Assembly (NCBI RefSeq): GCF_001553455.1
Contig: NZ_BBOX01000116.1
Span: 1-64,000 of the forward strand
Reading direction: 5' to 3'
Source: Streptomyces hygroscopicus subsp. hygroscopicus
Lineage (GTDB): Bacteria; Actinomycetota; Actinomycetes; Streptomycetales; Streptomycetaceae
Length of the DNA stretch: 64,000 bases
A model generated the notes under the pieces. That model was given only the letters and a program-made list of their open reading frames with translations. It did no database searches and was not told where the DNA came from. The stretch's first letter is position 1; every line of letters starts with the position of its first letter. Positions 8,109 through 20,000 of this stretch are shown piece by piece. The position numbers were made by a program, and so were the translations under genes.

Positions 8109-9164
8109 ATGCTTCTCCATCGAACGACGCGTATGACGCCATGGCGGCGGTTAGCGGCGGCGCTGTCCGCGGCGGCCCTCGGTGCCGGCCTTCTCGCCGG
8201 ATGTGGTTCCGACTCGGCGGACGAAGCGGGTGACGACGCCCCGGCTGCCGCCTCCGGCGCGTTCCCGGTCACCGTGGAGCACGCGTTCGGAACCACGAAG
8301 ATCACCAAGGCTCCCCGGCGGGTCGTCTCCGTCGGTTACACGGACGACCAGGCCATGCTGGCGCTCGGTGTCAGACCGGTCGGCATGGTCGACCAGTACC
8401 CGAACCCGGCGGGCAGGAAGCCGGACGTCAACACCCAGTGGCCGTGGGTGAAGGACAAGTGGGGCGACACCCGGCCCGAGGTCGTCATGGAGAACGGCGA
8501 CTCCGGCCCCAACTACGAGAAGATCGCCGCCCTGCGGCCGGACCTGATCGTCGCGGTCTACTCAGAGATCGACAAGGCCGCCTACGACAAGCTCTCCCGG
8601 ATCGCACCGACCGTCGGCCGCACCAAGGGCGAGAAGGAGCCGTTCAGCGCCTCCTGGCAGGACAACGCCGTGCAGATCGCCAAGGCTCTGGGCAAGGAGG
8701 ACGAGGGCACCAAGCTGGTGCAGGGCATCCAGGACAAGCTCGACGCGGCCAAGAAGGCACATCCGGAGTTCGCGAACCAGACCGCCGTCGTGGTGTCCTG
8801 GTACAAGAACTCGGTGGCGCCGTTCACCTCCACCGATGTGCGCGGACGGCTGGTGACGGGCATCGGCTTCACCTACCAGACCAAGATCGACAAGGTCGCG
8901 GGCGGGAAGTTCTTCACCGTCCTTTCCCCCGAGCGCGTCGACCTGGTCGACGTCGACCGCGTCTTCGTCGTCAACGACAAGGCGGACCAGCGGGCGCTGA
9001 GGAAATTCCAGCTGTTCGGCAACCTGGACGCCGTGCGGAAGGACAAGGTGTCGTATCTGCTGGACAGCGAGGGCCCGGCCGTCGGCGCGGCCATCTCCCA
9101 GAGCACCCTGCTGTCCCTGCCGTACGCGATCGACGAACTCGTCACGTCGGTCGGCCGGGGGTGA
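8109..9164 (+). CDS. cchF: CchF, siderophore-binding lipoprotein
   Basis: 351 residues from the ATG at 8109. A basic n-region, a hydrophobic stretch and the lipobox LLAGC (cysteine near residue 33) show a membrane-anchored lipoprotein. The mature part is a FepB/FhuD-like periplasmic-binding fold: APRRVVSVGYTDDQAMLALG, KIAALRPDLIVAV and the C-terminal LSLPYAIDELV. It captures ferric siderophore outside the cell for CchC/D/E. It starts downstream of the 8016-8040 palindrome; its stop overlaps the GTG of cchG (GTGA). Confidence 0.94.
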   Translation: MLLHRTTRMTPWRRLAAALSAAALGAGLLAGCGSDSADEAGDDAPAAASGAFPVTVEHAFGTTKITKAPRRVVSVGYTDDQAMLALGVRPVGMVDQYPNPAGRKPDVNTQWPWVKDKWGDTRPEVVMENGDSGPNYEKIAALRPDLIVAVYSEIDKAAYDKLSRIAPTVGRTKGEKEPFSASWQDNAVQIAKALGKEDEGTKLVQGIQDKLDAAKKAHPEFANQTAVVVSWYKNSVAPFTSTDVRGRLVTGIGFTYQTKIDKVAGGKFFTVLSPERVDLVDVDRVFVVNDKADQRALRKFQLFGNLDAVRKDKVSYLLDSEGPAVGAAISQSTLLSLPYAIDELVTSVGRG

Positions 9165-10954
9165 GCACCACCGACGCGCGTGTCACCCCGGCCCCGGCAA
9201 CCCTGCGCACGGCGAGCGGGCGGGTGGCCACCCGATGGGTCACGGCGCACTGCCGCGAGGTGCCCTGGCTGACGGCCGCCACCGTGCTCACCACGGTGGC
9301 CGGGGCGGCGCTCCAGGTGCTCCCGGTGCTGCTGCTCGGCAGGGTGGTCGACGGGGTGGTCGAGGGCGAACCGCGCTCGGCCCTGGTCACGATCGGGGTG
9401 CTGATGGGGGCCGCCGCGCTGCTCGGCGCCGCGGCCACCGCGGTGTCGACCTATCTCATCGGGCGGCTCGGTGCGGATCTGCTCGCGGAGCTTCGGGAAG
9501 GCGCCGTCCGTGCGGTGCTGGGGATGCCGAGCACGCGGATCGAGCAGGTCGGCCGGGGAGACGTGCTGTCCAGGGTCGGCGACGATGTGGCCGTGCTGTC
9601 CAAGGGCATCCGCACCGCCGTCCCCACCGTGTTCTCGGCGGGAGTGCTGGTCCTCATCGCGACGGCCGGCATGTTCGGACTGGACTGGCGGCTCGGCCTG
9701 GCGGGCGCCGGCGCGCTGCCCGCGTACGCGCTGGCCCTGCGCTGGTACCTCCCCCGGTCCGCCCCGCTCTACCAGAAGCAGCGGGCGGCCCAGGCCGACC
9801 GCGCACAGGCGTTGATCAGCGGCCTGAACGGGATCGACACGGTCCGGGCGTACCGTCTCGAGGGTGCCTTCCGCGAGCGGGTCACCCGCGAGTCGTGGCG
9901 AGTGCGCGATTTCGGTATCGAGGTGTTCCGGTTCTTCGGCCGGTTCGTCGGCAGGGAGAACCGCGCCGAGTTCATCGGGCTGGTCCTCATCATCGTGGTG
10001 GGCTACGCCCTGCTGGAGGCCGATGCCGCCAGCCTGGGCGAGGTCTCATCGGCCCCGCTGATGTTCCACCGGCTGTTCACCCCGCTGGGCTCCATCATGT
10101 TCACCTTCGACGAGGCACAGAAGTCGGGCGCGAGCCTGACCCGGCTGGTCGGGGTGGTCGGGGAGGCCGCGGAGGGCCGGCTGGTGGGCGACGCGGCCGT
10201 CGCACCGGTGGCCGCCGGGCCGTACCCGGTGACGGTGGAGGGGCTGACGTTTCGCTACCCCGACGCCGAGGAGCCGGTCCTCCGGGACGTCAGCCTGACG
10301 ATCCCGGCGGGCGGCTCGCTCGCGCTGGTGGGGGCGACGGGCGCGGGCAAGACGACGCTCGCCGCGCTGATCGCGGGCATCGGAACCCCGCAGGCCGGGT
10401 CGGTGCGCATCGGGCCGACCGACCTCGCCGGTCTGGACGAGGCCGGGGCGCGGGCCATGGTGAGCATCCTGACGCAGGACACGCATGTGTTCTCCGGTCC
10501 GCTCGCCGACGACCTGCGGCTGGCCGCGCCGGAGGCGACCGACGCCGAGCTGATGGACGCGTTGCGTACGGTCGGCGCCGACGGGTGGGTCGACGCGCTG
10601 CCCGACGGGCTGCACACCATGGTCGGCGAGGGCGGAGAGCGGCTGGACGTCACCAAGGTCGCCCAGATCGCCCTGGCCCGGCTGGTGCTGACCCGGTCGC
10701 CGGTGGTGGTGCTCGACGAGTCGACCGCGGAGGCCGGCAGCGAGGGCGCCGCCGAGCTGGAGCGGGCCGTGCTGGCCGCGTGCTCGGGCCGGACCACGTT
10801 GTTCGTGGCGCACCGGCTGACCCAGGCGATGGCGGCGGACCGGATCGCCGTGCTGGATACCGGACGCGTGGTGGAGCAGGGAACCCACGAGGAGCTGGTG
10901 GCCCTGGGCGGCCGGTACGCGCGACTGTGGCGGGCCTGGCGAGAAGGCAGTTAG
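9161..10954 (+). CDS. cchG: CchG, ABC transporter half (TMD-NBD), ATPase-competent subunit
   Basis: 597 residues from GTG at 9161, which overlaps the cchF stop; the frame is open further upstream, but that part is antisense-like and lies inside cchF. The N-terminal half has about six membrane helices, the C-terminal half a nucleotide-binding domain. Walker A GATGAGKTT (Lys397), Q-loop LTQDTHVF, Walker B VVVLDES with the catalytic Glu, and H-loop VAHRL are intact, but the signature is degenerate (EGGERLDVTK where LSGGQ is expected). With CchI it should form the exporter of desferri-coelichelin. This pairing is inferred from locus and motif complementarity. Confidence 0.9.
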   Translation: MSTTDARVTPAPATLRTASGRVATRWVTAHCREVPWLTAATVLTTVAGAALQVLPVLLLGRVVDGVVEGEPRSALVTIGVLMGAAALLGAAATAVSTYLIGRLGADLLAELREGAVRAVLGMPSTRIEQVGRGDVLSRVGDDVAVLSKGIRTAVPTVFSAGVLVLIATAGMFGLDWRLGLAGAGALPAYALALRWYLPRSAPLYQKQRAAQADRAQALISGLNGIDTVRAYRLEGAFRERVTRESWRVRDFGIEVFRFFGRFVGRENRAEFIGLVLIIVVGYALLEADAASLGEVSSAPLMFHRLFTPLGSIMFTFDEAQKSGASLTRLVGVVGEAAEGRLVGDAAVAPVAAGPYPVTVEGLTFRYPDAEEPVLRDVSLTIPAGGSLALVGATGAGKTTLAALIAGIGTPQAGSVRIGPTDLAGLDEAGARAMVSILTQDTHVFSGPLADDLRLAAPEATDAELMDALRTVGADGWVDALPDGLHTMVGEGGERLDVTKVAQIALARLVLTRSPVVVLDESTAEAGSEGAAELERAVLAACSGRTTLFVAHRLTQAMAADRIAVLDTGRVVEQGTHEELVALGGRYARLWRAWREGS

Positions 10955-11008
10955 CCGGCCCTGATTCAGATGAGCTTTTCATGACGCGGAAGGGATGCTG
11001 AGTCCTCG

Positions 11009-14000
11009 ATGGTGGAACCGGGCGCTCGTCGCGTACTGCTTTCTCCCACACATTTCGCCGGCGTACGCCGGCGGATCGGTGACTTCTCCGACCGGACCAT
11101 CGCCGAAGCGTGCGCCATCGGGCTGTCGTACTGGGCGACGGGCCGGAGCCCCGACGGCATCGACCTCACCTCCGGCACGCTCTTCGCCGACGTCCTCGGA
11201 TGGGCCGACAACGGCGGTACGGCACCTGACGGCTGGGAGATCGGCGCGGACGGGCGGAGCATCGTCCTGCCGGGAGGCGTCGGGCCGGCCGGTGCGCAGC
11301 TCGCGCTGGACGACCTGGCCGATTTCCCGGACCGGCCCCTCGGCACCATCGGCCCGGACAGTGAGGCGGCGAGGCTCGAGGCCCTGGCCGGGTGGAACGA
11401 CACCGAGGCCGACCGGGTCCGCCCGACCATCGTGGAGATGTTCCATGAGCAGGCGCGGATCAGGCCGGACGCCCTCGCCATCGTCGACGAGCACCGGTCG
11501 CTGACCTACCGTGAGGCGGCCGGGCTGGCCGGCCAGCTGGCCCACCACCTCATCGCACGCGGACTGGGCCCCGAACAGGTCGTCGGCATCTCACTGCGCC
11601 GCTCGGCCGACATGGTGATCGGGCTGCTCGCCGTACTCCAGGCGGGGTGCGCGTTCGTGCCGCTCGATCCGAAGTGGCCGGCCGCGCGCCGGGCCGTCGT
11701 CATCGAGGACGCCCAGGTCGTGCTGCAGCTCAACGACTCGGGCGAACACGACCCGGCCGAACCGGACGCCGTGGCCGTCGACCTCGGCGACTGGCGCTTC
11801 GGTTCCCACCCCACCGAGGACACCGGGGTCACCGTCCCCGGCGACGCCCTGGCATACGTGATCTTCACCTCCGGTTCGACCGGGCGGCCCAAGGGCGCGA
11901 TGATCCGGCACGCGGCGATCAGCGAACGCCTGCTGTGGCAGACGAACGAGATCCTGGGCTTCGGCCACGACGACGCGTCGCTGTTCAAGGCGCCGTTGTC
12001 CTTCGACATCTCCATCAATGAGATCTTCCTGCCGCTGGTGTCCGGCGCCCGGCTGGTGGTCCTGCGGCCCGACGGCGAACGCGATCCGCACCACCTGCTG
12101 AGCGTGATCGCCGAACAGCGCGTCACCTTCACCTACCTGGTGTCGTCCATGATGGACGTGCTGCTGGAGATCGCGGGCGACTCCGGGAGGCTGGACAGCC
12201 TGCGGCACGTGTGGTGCGGCGGGGAGGTGCTGACCCCGGAGCTGTACGAGAGGTTCCGCACCAGGCTCGACATCCCCCTGTACCACGGCTACGGCCCGGC
12301 CGAGACGACGATCGGTGTCTCGCACGTCATCTACCGGGGGGCGGCGGAACGGCTGTCGACGTCGATCGGCAGGGCCAACCCCAACACCCAGCTGTACGTG
12401 CTGGACGATGAACTGCGCCCGGTCCCGGTCGGGGTCGGCGGCGAACTCTACGTGGGCGGGTTCCTGCTGGGACGCGGATACGTGGGCGCGCCCGGCCTGA
12501 CGGCGTCCCGGTTCGTGGCGAACCCCTTCGCCGCGGACGGGTCCCGGCTGTACCGGACCGGTGACCTCGCGCGGTACACCCCCGACGGCTCGCTGGACTT
12601 CCTCGGCCGGGCCGACAACCAGATCAAGATCCGCGGTATGCGGCTGGAGATCGAGGACGTCGAGGCCGGTCTCGCGGAGCACCCCGGAGTACGGCACACC
12701 TGCGTCGTCGCGAAGAAGAACGCGACCGGCGGCACCTACCTGGTGGGATACGTGATCCCGGCCGCCGGAAGCGAGGAGCTGCGGGCGGACGAGGTCAAGG
12801 CGTGGGCCGCCGAACACCTGGTGGAGTACATGGTGCCCACCCATATCGTCGTGATGACGGAGTTCCCGCTCACCGCGAACGGCAAGCTCGACCGGGGCGC
12901 GTTGCCGGAGCCCGCGGTCCCGGCGGGCTCGCTCACACCACCCACCACGGAGAGCGAGCACGCGGTGTGCGCGGCCGTCGCGGCGGTGCTGCGGCTCGAC
13001 GAGGTCGGTGTCGACCAGGACTTCTTCCAACTCGGCGGAGACAGCATCCTGGCGATCTCCCTGCTGAGCGCACTGCGCCACGCGGGGCTCCACGTCACGG
13101 CACGGCAGATCTTCACCCACAGCCGTGTGGGGGCACTGGCAGCGGTGGCGAGCCGCGAAGACGTCTCCACCGTGGACCACCGCGATGTCGCCACCGGTTC
13201 CGTCGTGGGATCGCCCATCGTGCGGTGGCTCGGCGACACCACGGACGCGATTCGCGGCTTCGTCCAGTCGGTCGTGCTGAACACCCCGGCGGACCTGACC
13301 GCCGACGCGCTCGACGCGATCCTCACCGCCCTGATCCAGCGGCACGACATGCTGCGCGCCAAGCTGGTGCGCGGCGAGCGCTGGAGCTTCGACATCCCGG
13401 AGGCGGACCAGGCCACCCTGGGATGGCAGGAGAGCGACCGGCCGCTCGACGAGTGTGTGGCGCTCGCCACCGAAGGGCTGGACCCGGAGGGCGGCGTGAT
13501 GCTGCGTGCGGTCTGGCGCCGCGCGGCGCGGCAGCTGGTCCTGACCGCCCATCACGTGGTGATCGACGGAGTGTCCTGGCGGATCCTGATGGACGACCTG
13601 GCCACCGCATGGCGGCAGCTCGCCTCGGGTGCGCCGATCGAGTTGCCCCCGGTGGGCACGTCGTTCAGGCGCTGGACGCAGTTGCTGGAGCGCGCGGCGT
13701 TCGACGCGGACGGTTCCTTCTACCGGCGTCCCCTGCCGGGAGAGGACCAGCCGCTGGGCCGGCGCGCGCTCTCCACGGCCGACACCGTGGCGACGGAGCG
13801 GCTCCGGGCCGTCTCGGTCGGCCCCGAGGTCACGGCCGCGCTGCTGGGTGAGATCCCCGCGAAGTTCCACGCGGGTGTCAACGACGTACTGCTGACCGGA
13901 CTCGCCGTCGCCCTGGCCCGGTGGCGCCGCGACCTGGGGCAGGAGCAGACCTTCGCCCACATCGAACTGGAGGGCCACGGCCGCGAAGGACAGTTCGTGG

Positions 14001-17000
14001 CGGGCTCGGCCGGCTTCGAGCCCGCGCTGTCGCGGACCGTGGGCTGGTTCACCACCCTGTTCCCGGTGACCGTGGATCCCGGCGCGGCGGCCGATTTCAC
14101 CGCCCCCGAGTATCTGACCGCCGCGCTCAAGGCGGTCAAGGAGGACCTCGCCCGCGTGCCGGACAACGGCGTCTCGTACGGCGCCCTGCGGTACTTGGCC
14201 CACGTCGCATTCGACACGCCCGCACCACAGGTGCTCTTCAACTACCTCGGCCGCTTCGCGGCGGGAGCCACCGGCGACTGGCAACTGGCGGGTACCACGG
14301 CCCAGTTGGGTGAAAAGCGCGACCCGAGGATGCGGCTGCCGCGCCCCCTGGAGTTCAACGCGATCGCCGAACCCGCCGCCACCGGCGAGTACGAGCTGGT
14401 CACCACGATCTCCTGGCCCGACGGCATGTTCACCGACGAGGACATCGCGACCCTCGGCGGGTACTTCCGGACGGCCCTGAGCGGGCTGGCCTCGCTCGAC
14501 CGGGGCGGCCACTCTCCCAGTGACTTCCCACTCGTGCCCCTCACGCAGGCCGACGTCGATGCCCTGGACGGCCCGGCCCTGCGCGACATCCTGCCGCTGA
14601 CCCCGTTGCAGGAGGGCCTGTACTTCCACTCCGTCTTCGACGGCGACTCGGCCGGCGCCTACGTCGAACAGCAGCTGCTGACACTGGACGGCGCGGTGGA
14701 CGCCGACCGGCTCGCGGCGGCGGCCACCCGGGTGCTCACGCTCTACCCGAACCTGGCAGCGCGGTTCGTGGCCCTCGCCGACGGCCGTGTGGTCTCCCTC
14801 CTGGAGAGCGGTGTGGAAGCGCCCTTCAGCACGGTGGACCGCCCCGGCGCCACCGACGACGAGATCCGCGACCTGGCCGAGCGGGACCGACGAGCCGGAT
14901 TCGACCTGGCCAACGGTCCGCTGATGCGGTACACGCTCATCCGCAAAGGCCCCGGCCGCAACGTCCTGGTGCAGACCGTGCACCACATCATCGCCGACGG
15001 CTGGTCGGTGCCGCCCATGCTCCGGGCGCTGCTCGCCGAGTACCACGCGCCGGGGACCGTGCACCCGGTCGCCGGCTTCTCCGCATACGTGCGCCGGCTC
15101 GCAGGACGTGACGACGACGAGAGCGACCGCGTATGGCGCGAAGAGCTCGCCGGGCTGCCCGGCCCTTCGCTGGTCGCCGAGGGCCACAGCCCGTCCGACC
15201 AGTTCGCCGACACCGCCGTGGAGCCGGAGGACGACATCGACGCGGCCGTCCGGGCGGCCGGCGTGCCGCTGAGCGTGGCCGTGCACAGCGCTTGGGCGGT
15301 GACCCTGGGCTCCATCCTGCACGGCAGGGACGTGGTGTTCGGTTCCACGGTGTCCGGGCGTGATGCCGAGGTGCCCGGCATCGAGGACATGGTGGGCCTG
15401 TTCATCAACACCATCCCCGTGCGGGCCCGCTGGACCCGTACCACCACGGCGCGTGATCTGCTCGCCTCCGTGCGGGAACACCAGAGCGCGGTGCTGCCGC
15501 ACCAGCATGTCTCGCTGGCCAGGATCGGCCGCCAGGCCGGCCTGGGCACCCTGTTCGACACCCTGGTGGTGTTCGACGTGGCGACCGATGTGGACGCCCT
15601 GCGGCGGCCCGGCGACAAGCTGGTCATCACCGACATCGTCAACGAGGGCGCCCCGCACTACCCGTTGACGCTGGTGGTGGAGCGCGCACCGGACGGCCGT
15701 CCGCGCTTCAACCTGATCTACGACGGCGAACTGCTGCGGGAGTCGGGCGCCCGGGCGATCCTGCGCACCTTCGCCCACACGTTCTCCCGCCTGCTCACCC
15801 GGCCGGACGTCCCCGTGGACGACCTGACGCCGGAGAGCGACCGGCGCCCCGGGCGGATCACCCCGACGACCCTGGGAGCACTGTTCGACGCCGCCGCGCA
15901 CCGCGACCCGGCCGCCACCGCCGTGACCCAGTGCGCCCTCGACGGCGGTACCCGATCCCTGACCTACCGTGAACTGGCCGACGCCAAGGACCAGTTGGCC
16001 CGCGCCCTGCGTGCCGCGGGTGTCCGGCCCGGCAAGCGGGTCGCCATCGCCCTCCCACGCTCCGTCGAGCAGGTGGCCGCCTCGGTCGCGGTCGTCACCG
16101 CGGGTGGCGCGTACGTACCGCTGGACCTGGCGTACCCGGACGGACGGCTGGAGTACATCCTCGCCGACGCCGCTCCGCAGGTCGTTCTCGTGGACCGTGA
16201 GCAGCGGGACCGCTTCACGCGGCTGCTGGCCCGGGCGGGCGTGCCGGCCCGTGTGCTCGTACCGGGAGACGAGCTGCCGCGGGCCGATACGGATGCCGGG
16301 CCGGAGGTGAGGTGGCACGACCCCGCGTACGTCATCTACACATCCGGATCGACCGGCAGGCCCAAGGGTGTCGTCGTCCCGCACTCCAGCGTGGTGACGC
16401 TGCTCGCGAACACCCGGCCGGACATGGACTTCGGACCGCACGACGTATGGGTCCAGTTCCACTCCTTCTCCTTCGACTTCGCGGTCTGGGAGATGTGGGG
16501 CGCGCTGGCCAACGGCGGTGAGCTGCTGGTGCCGGAGTACGGGCTGACCCGCTCGCCGGTCGACTTCCACCGGCTGGTCCGCGAGCGCGGAGTGACCGTG
16601 CTCAACCAGACCCCGTCGGCGTTCTACCAGTTCATCGAGGCCGACCGGCAGACGGGCGAGCCGTTGCCCGCGCTGCGCCGGATCATCTTCGGCGGCGAGG
16701 CGCTGGACCTCGGGCGGCTGCGCGGCTGGATCGAGCGGCACGGCACCGGATCGCCCGAACTGGTCAACATGTACGGCATCACCGAGACCACCGTCCATGT
16801 CACCCACCGGGTACTGACCGACGAGGACTTCGGCGCCGGTGACGACGTGAGCCCGATCGGCGGCCCGATCCCCGGCCTGGTCTGCTATCTGCTCGACGAC
16901 CGGCTCCGGCCGGTGCCGCCGGGCCGCGTGGGCGCCATCTACGTCGCCGGCGACCAGGTGTCGCTCGGCTACCTGGGCAGGCCGGGGCTCACCGCGGGCC

Positions 17001-20000
17001 GCTTCGTGGCGAACCCGTTCCTGGGCGACGGCTCCCGCATGTACCACACGGGCGACCTCGCCGTCCGCACCCTCGACGGTGAGCTGGAATTCGCCGGGCG
17101 AACCGACGACCAGGTCCAACTCAAGGGATTCCGGATCGAGTTGGCCGAAGTGGAAAGCGCGGTCAGGGAGCTCGACGGTGTGGTCGACGCGGCCGTCACC
17201 GTGGCGGACAGCGGCGACCACCTGGTCGCGCACATCGTGGGCCGGGTGCCGCACGACGTCACCGAGCTGTTGTCCACGAAGCTGCCCGCGCACATGGTGC
17301 CGAGGCGGGTTCTGCCGGTCGAGGCATTGCCGTTGACCGTCAACGGCAAGCTCGACCGGAGAGCGTTGACACAGAGCGCCGCGACAACGCCTGCTCCGTC
17401 CGACCGTGCGTCGTGGCCGGGCGCGCGGTTCCCCGCGCCCCCGCGGGGCGCACCCGCGGCCGAAGACGCCGCGCTCGACGCGCTGGTCCGTATCTTCGCC
17501 GAGACGCTGCCAGGCGCCGCTGCCGACGCCGACACCGACTTCTTCCGCGCCGGAGGCGACAGCATCGTCGCCATCACCGTGATCAACCGGGCCAGGGCGC
17601 TCGGCCTGGCGATCGTGCCACGGGACGTGTTCCTGCTCAGGACACCGCGTGCGCTGGCCGAGCACCTGGGAACGCGCACACCGCCCGCCGCCCCGGAGCC
17701 CGCGCCCGCCCGCCGCGCGGACGGCCCGCTGACGCCGACCCCGATCATCCTGCGCCAGCGGGAACTGGGCGGCTCGCTCGCCCGGTTCGCCCAGGCCAGA
17801 ACGCTGGTGGCCCCGGAGGGCACCGGATTCACCGACGTCGAGCGCGCCGCGAACGCCGTCGTGGCCGCGCACCCGGCCCTCCGGCTGCGGCTGCGCGTCG
17901 AGCATGGAGTGTGGGCCCTGCGCACCGGGCCCGCCCGCGAGATGACGGTCCTGCGGGCGAACACGGCCGACGCGACGGCCGTGGCGAACGAGGCCGCCGG
18001 ACGGCTCGATCCCGAGTCCGGGGACGTGGTCGCGTTCTCGTGGCTGGAGGCGAGCCGGACCCTGGTGGTCACCGCGCATCACCTCGCCGTCGACTCGGTG
18101 TCCTGGCTGGTCCTGCTGGACGACCTGGTCACCGCCCTGCGCGGGGAGCCCGTGCCGCCGCCGACCACGTCGTACGCCGAGTACGCCGAGGCGCTGGCCC
18201 TCCGGGCCACCCATGCCATCGACGACCTCGGACACTGGGTCACCACCCTCCAGGCGCCCCGACTGCTGTCGGCGGCCGGGGCGTTGCGCGAAACCACCGT
18301 CGTGCTCGCCCCCGACGTGAGCGACCGGGTGACGCGTACCGCGCCCGCCGCACTCGGCGTCGGCCTCACCGAGCTGCTGTGCGGCGCGCTGCGCACCGCG
18401 CTGACCCGCGTCCAGCCATCGCCCACCGACCTCGCGATCGAGCTGGAGCGGCACGGCCGGGTCCCGGCACTGGAACACCACGACTACACCCGCACGGTCG
18501 GCTGGTTCACCGCCATCGCGCCCGTACGGCTCAGTGCGCACACCGACCCCGTCGCGGCGGCGCAGGAGGTGGCCGAGCGCCAGCCGGACGAGCGCGGACA
18601 CATCGCGTACGGGCAGCTCAGATACCTCAACCCGCAGACGGCCCCGCTGCTCACCGCACGCCCCCAGGTGCTGTTCAACTACCTCGGCCGGGGCGACGAG
18701 TCCCAGGCGCCGCGCCTCATCGGCGGCGATCAGGGCAGCCCGTACGCCGTCGAGGTCAACGCCTGGACCGACGCCGCCACCGGAAGCCTGCACGCGGACT
18801 TCACCCTCGCCGAGGGCATCCCGGACGAGATCACCGAACACTGGCGGCGCGCACTGGAACACATCGCGGACGCCTCCGCGACGGCCGAGCGCACGGCACC
18901 GGTCACCCCGCTCCAGCGGGGCCTGTTCTTCCAGGCACAGATGGCGGGCCCGGCCGGACACTATGTCGCGCAGAGCTGGTTCACCTTCGACCGGCGCCTG
19001 GACACCGACGCGCTGGCGGAGGCGATGGCGCACGTGATCGCGCGGCACCCGGCCGTGGGCGCCGGATTCACCACCGACGACGACGGAAACCCGGTCCAGG
19101 TCCTGGGCGCGGGCCGACGGGTCGATGTCCGCACGGTCGCGCTCTCCACGGACGCGGAAGCCGAAGTCCTGCGCACCCGGGACCGCGACACTGGATTCGA
19201 CCCGGGTGAGCCGCCGCTGATCCGGATGACCGTGGTGCGGCTGCCCGGCGACCGCGACGGGCTGCTGCTCAGCTACCACCTGCTGCTGTGGGACGGCTGG
19301 TCCCGCGAGATCGTGCTGCGGGACCTGTTCGACGCCTACCAGGCCGCTCTCGAGGGCGCTTTGCCCGCCCCGGCCCCGGCCACGCCGAGCTTCGAGGACC
19401 ACGCCCGGGCACTGGACGCCAGGGACTCCGCCGTATCGGAGCGCTTCTGGGCGGAGCACCTGGCCGGTCTCCCCGGCCCGACGCTGCTCGCCGGACCGGC
19501 TCCCGCCCTCTCGGACGACCTGCCGCACGCGCTGGTGCACACGCTGTCCGCCGAACAGTCGGAGTCGCTCAGGGCGGCGGCCAAAGCGCACGGCGTCACC
19601 CTGAACACGGTGCTGACCGGCGCGTTCGGCCTCCTGCTGGGCGCCCGCACGGGCCGCGGCGACGCCGTGTTCGGCATCACCGTCTCCGGCCGGGAGGGCG
19701 AGGGCCTGGACGGCATCGTCGGGGTGCTGCTCAACACCGTGCCCATGTGGACGCGGGCCCGGCCGGACGCCACGGTCGGCGCGTATCTGTCGGCCGTCCA
19801 GGCGGCCAGGGTCGCGGCGATGGACCACGAGCACCTGGGACTCGGGGAGATCCAGCGAGCCAGTGGCCACGACACCCTGTTCGACAACCTGTTCGTGCTG
19901 CAGAACTTCCTGGACATGGACGCGTTCGCCGAGATGAACGCCCGGCACGGCATCACCTCGGTGTCGGCCGATGACTCCACCCACTACCCGTTCACCTGGG

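Noticed and set aside
8438..9160. A longer reading of cchG starting inside cchF
   Set aside because: The extension lies in another frame of cchF, has no similarity, and the GTG overlapping the cchF stop is the natural start.
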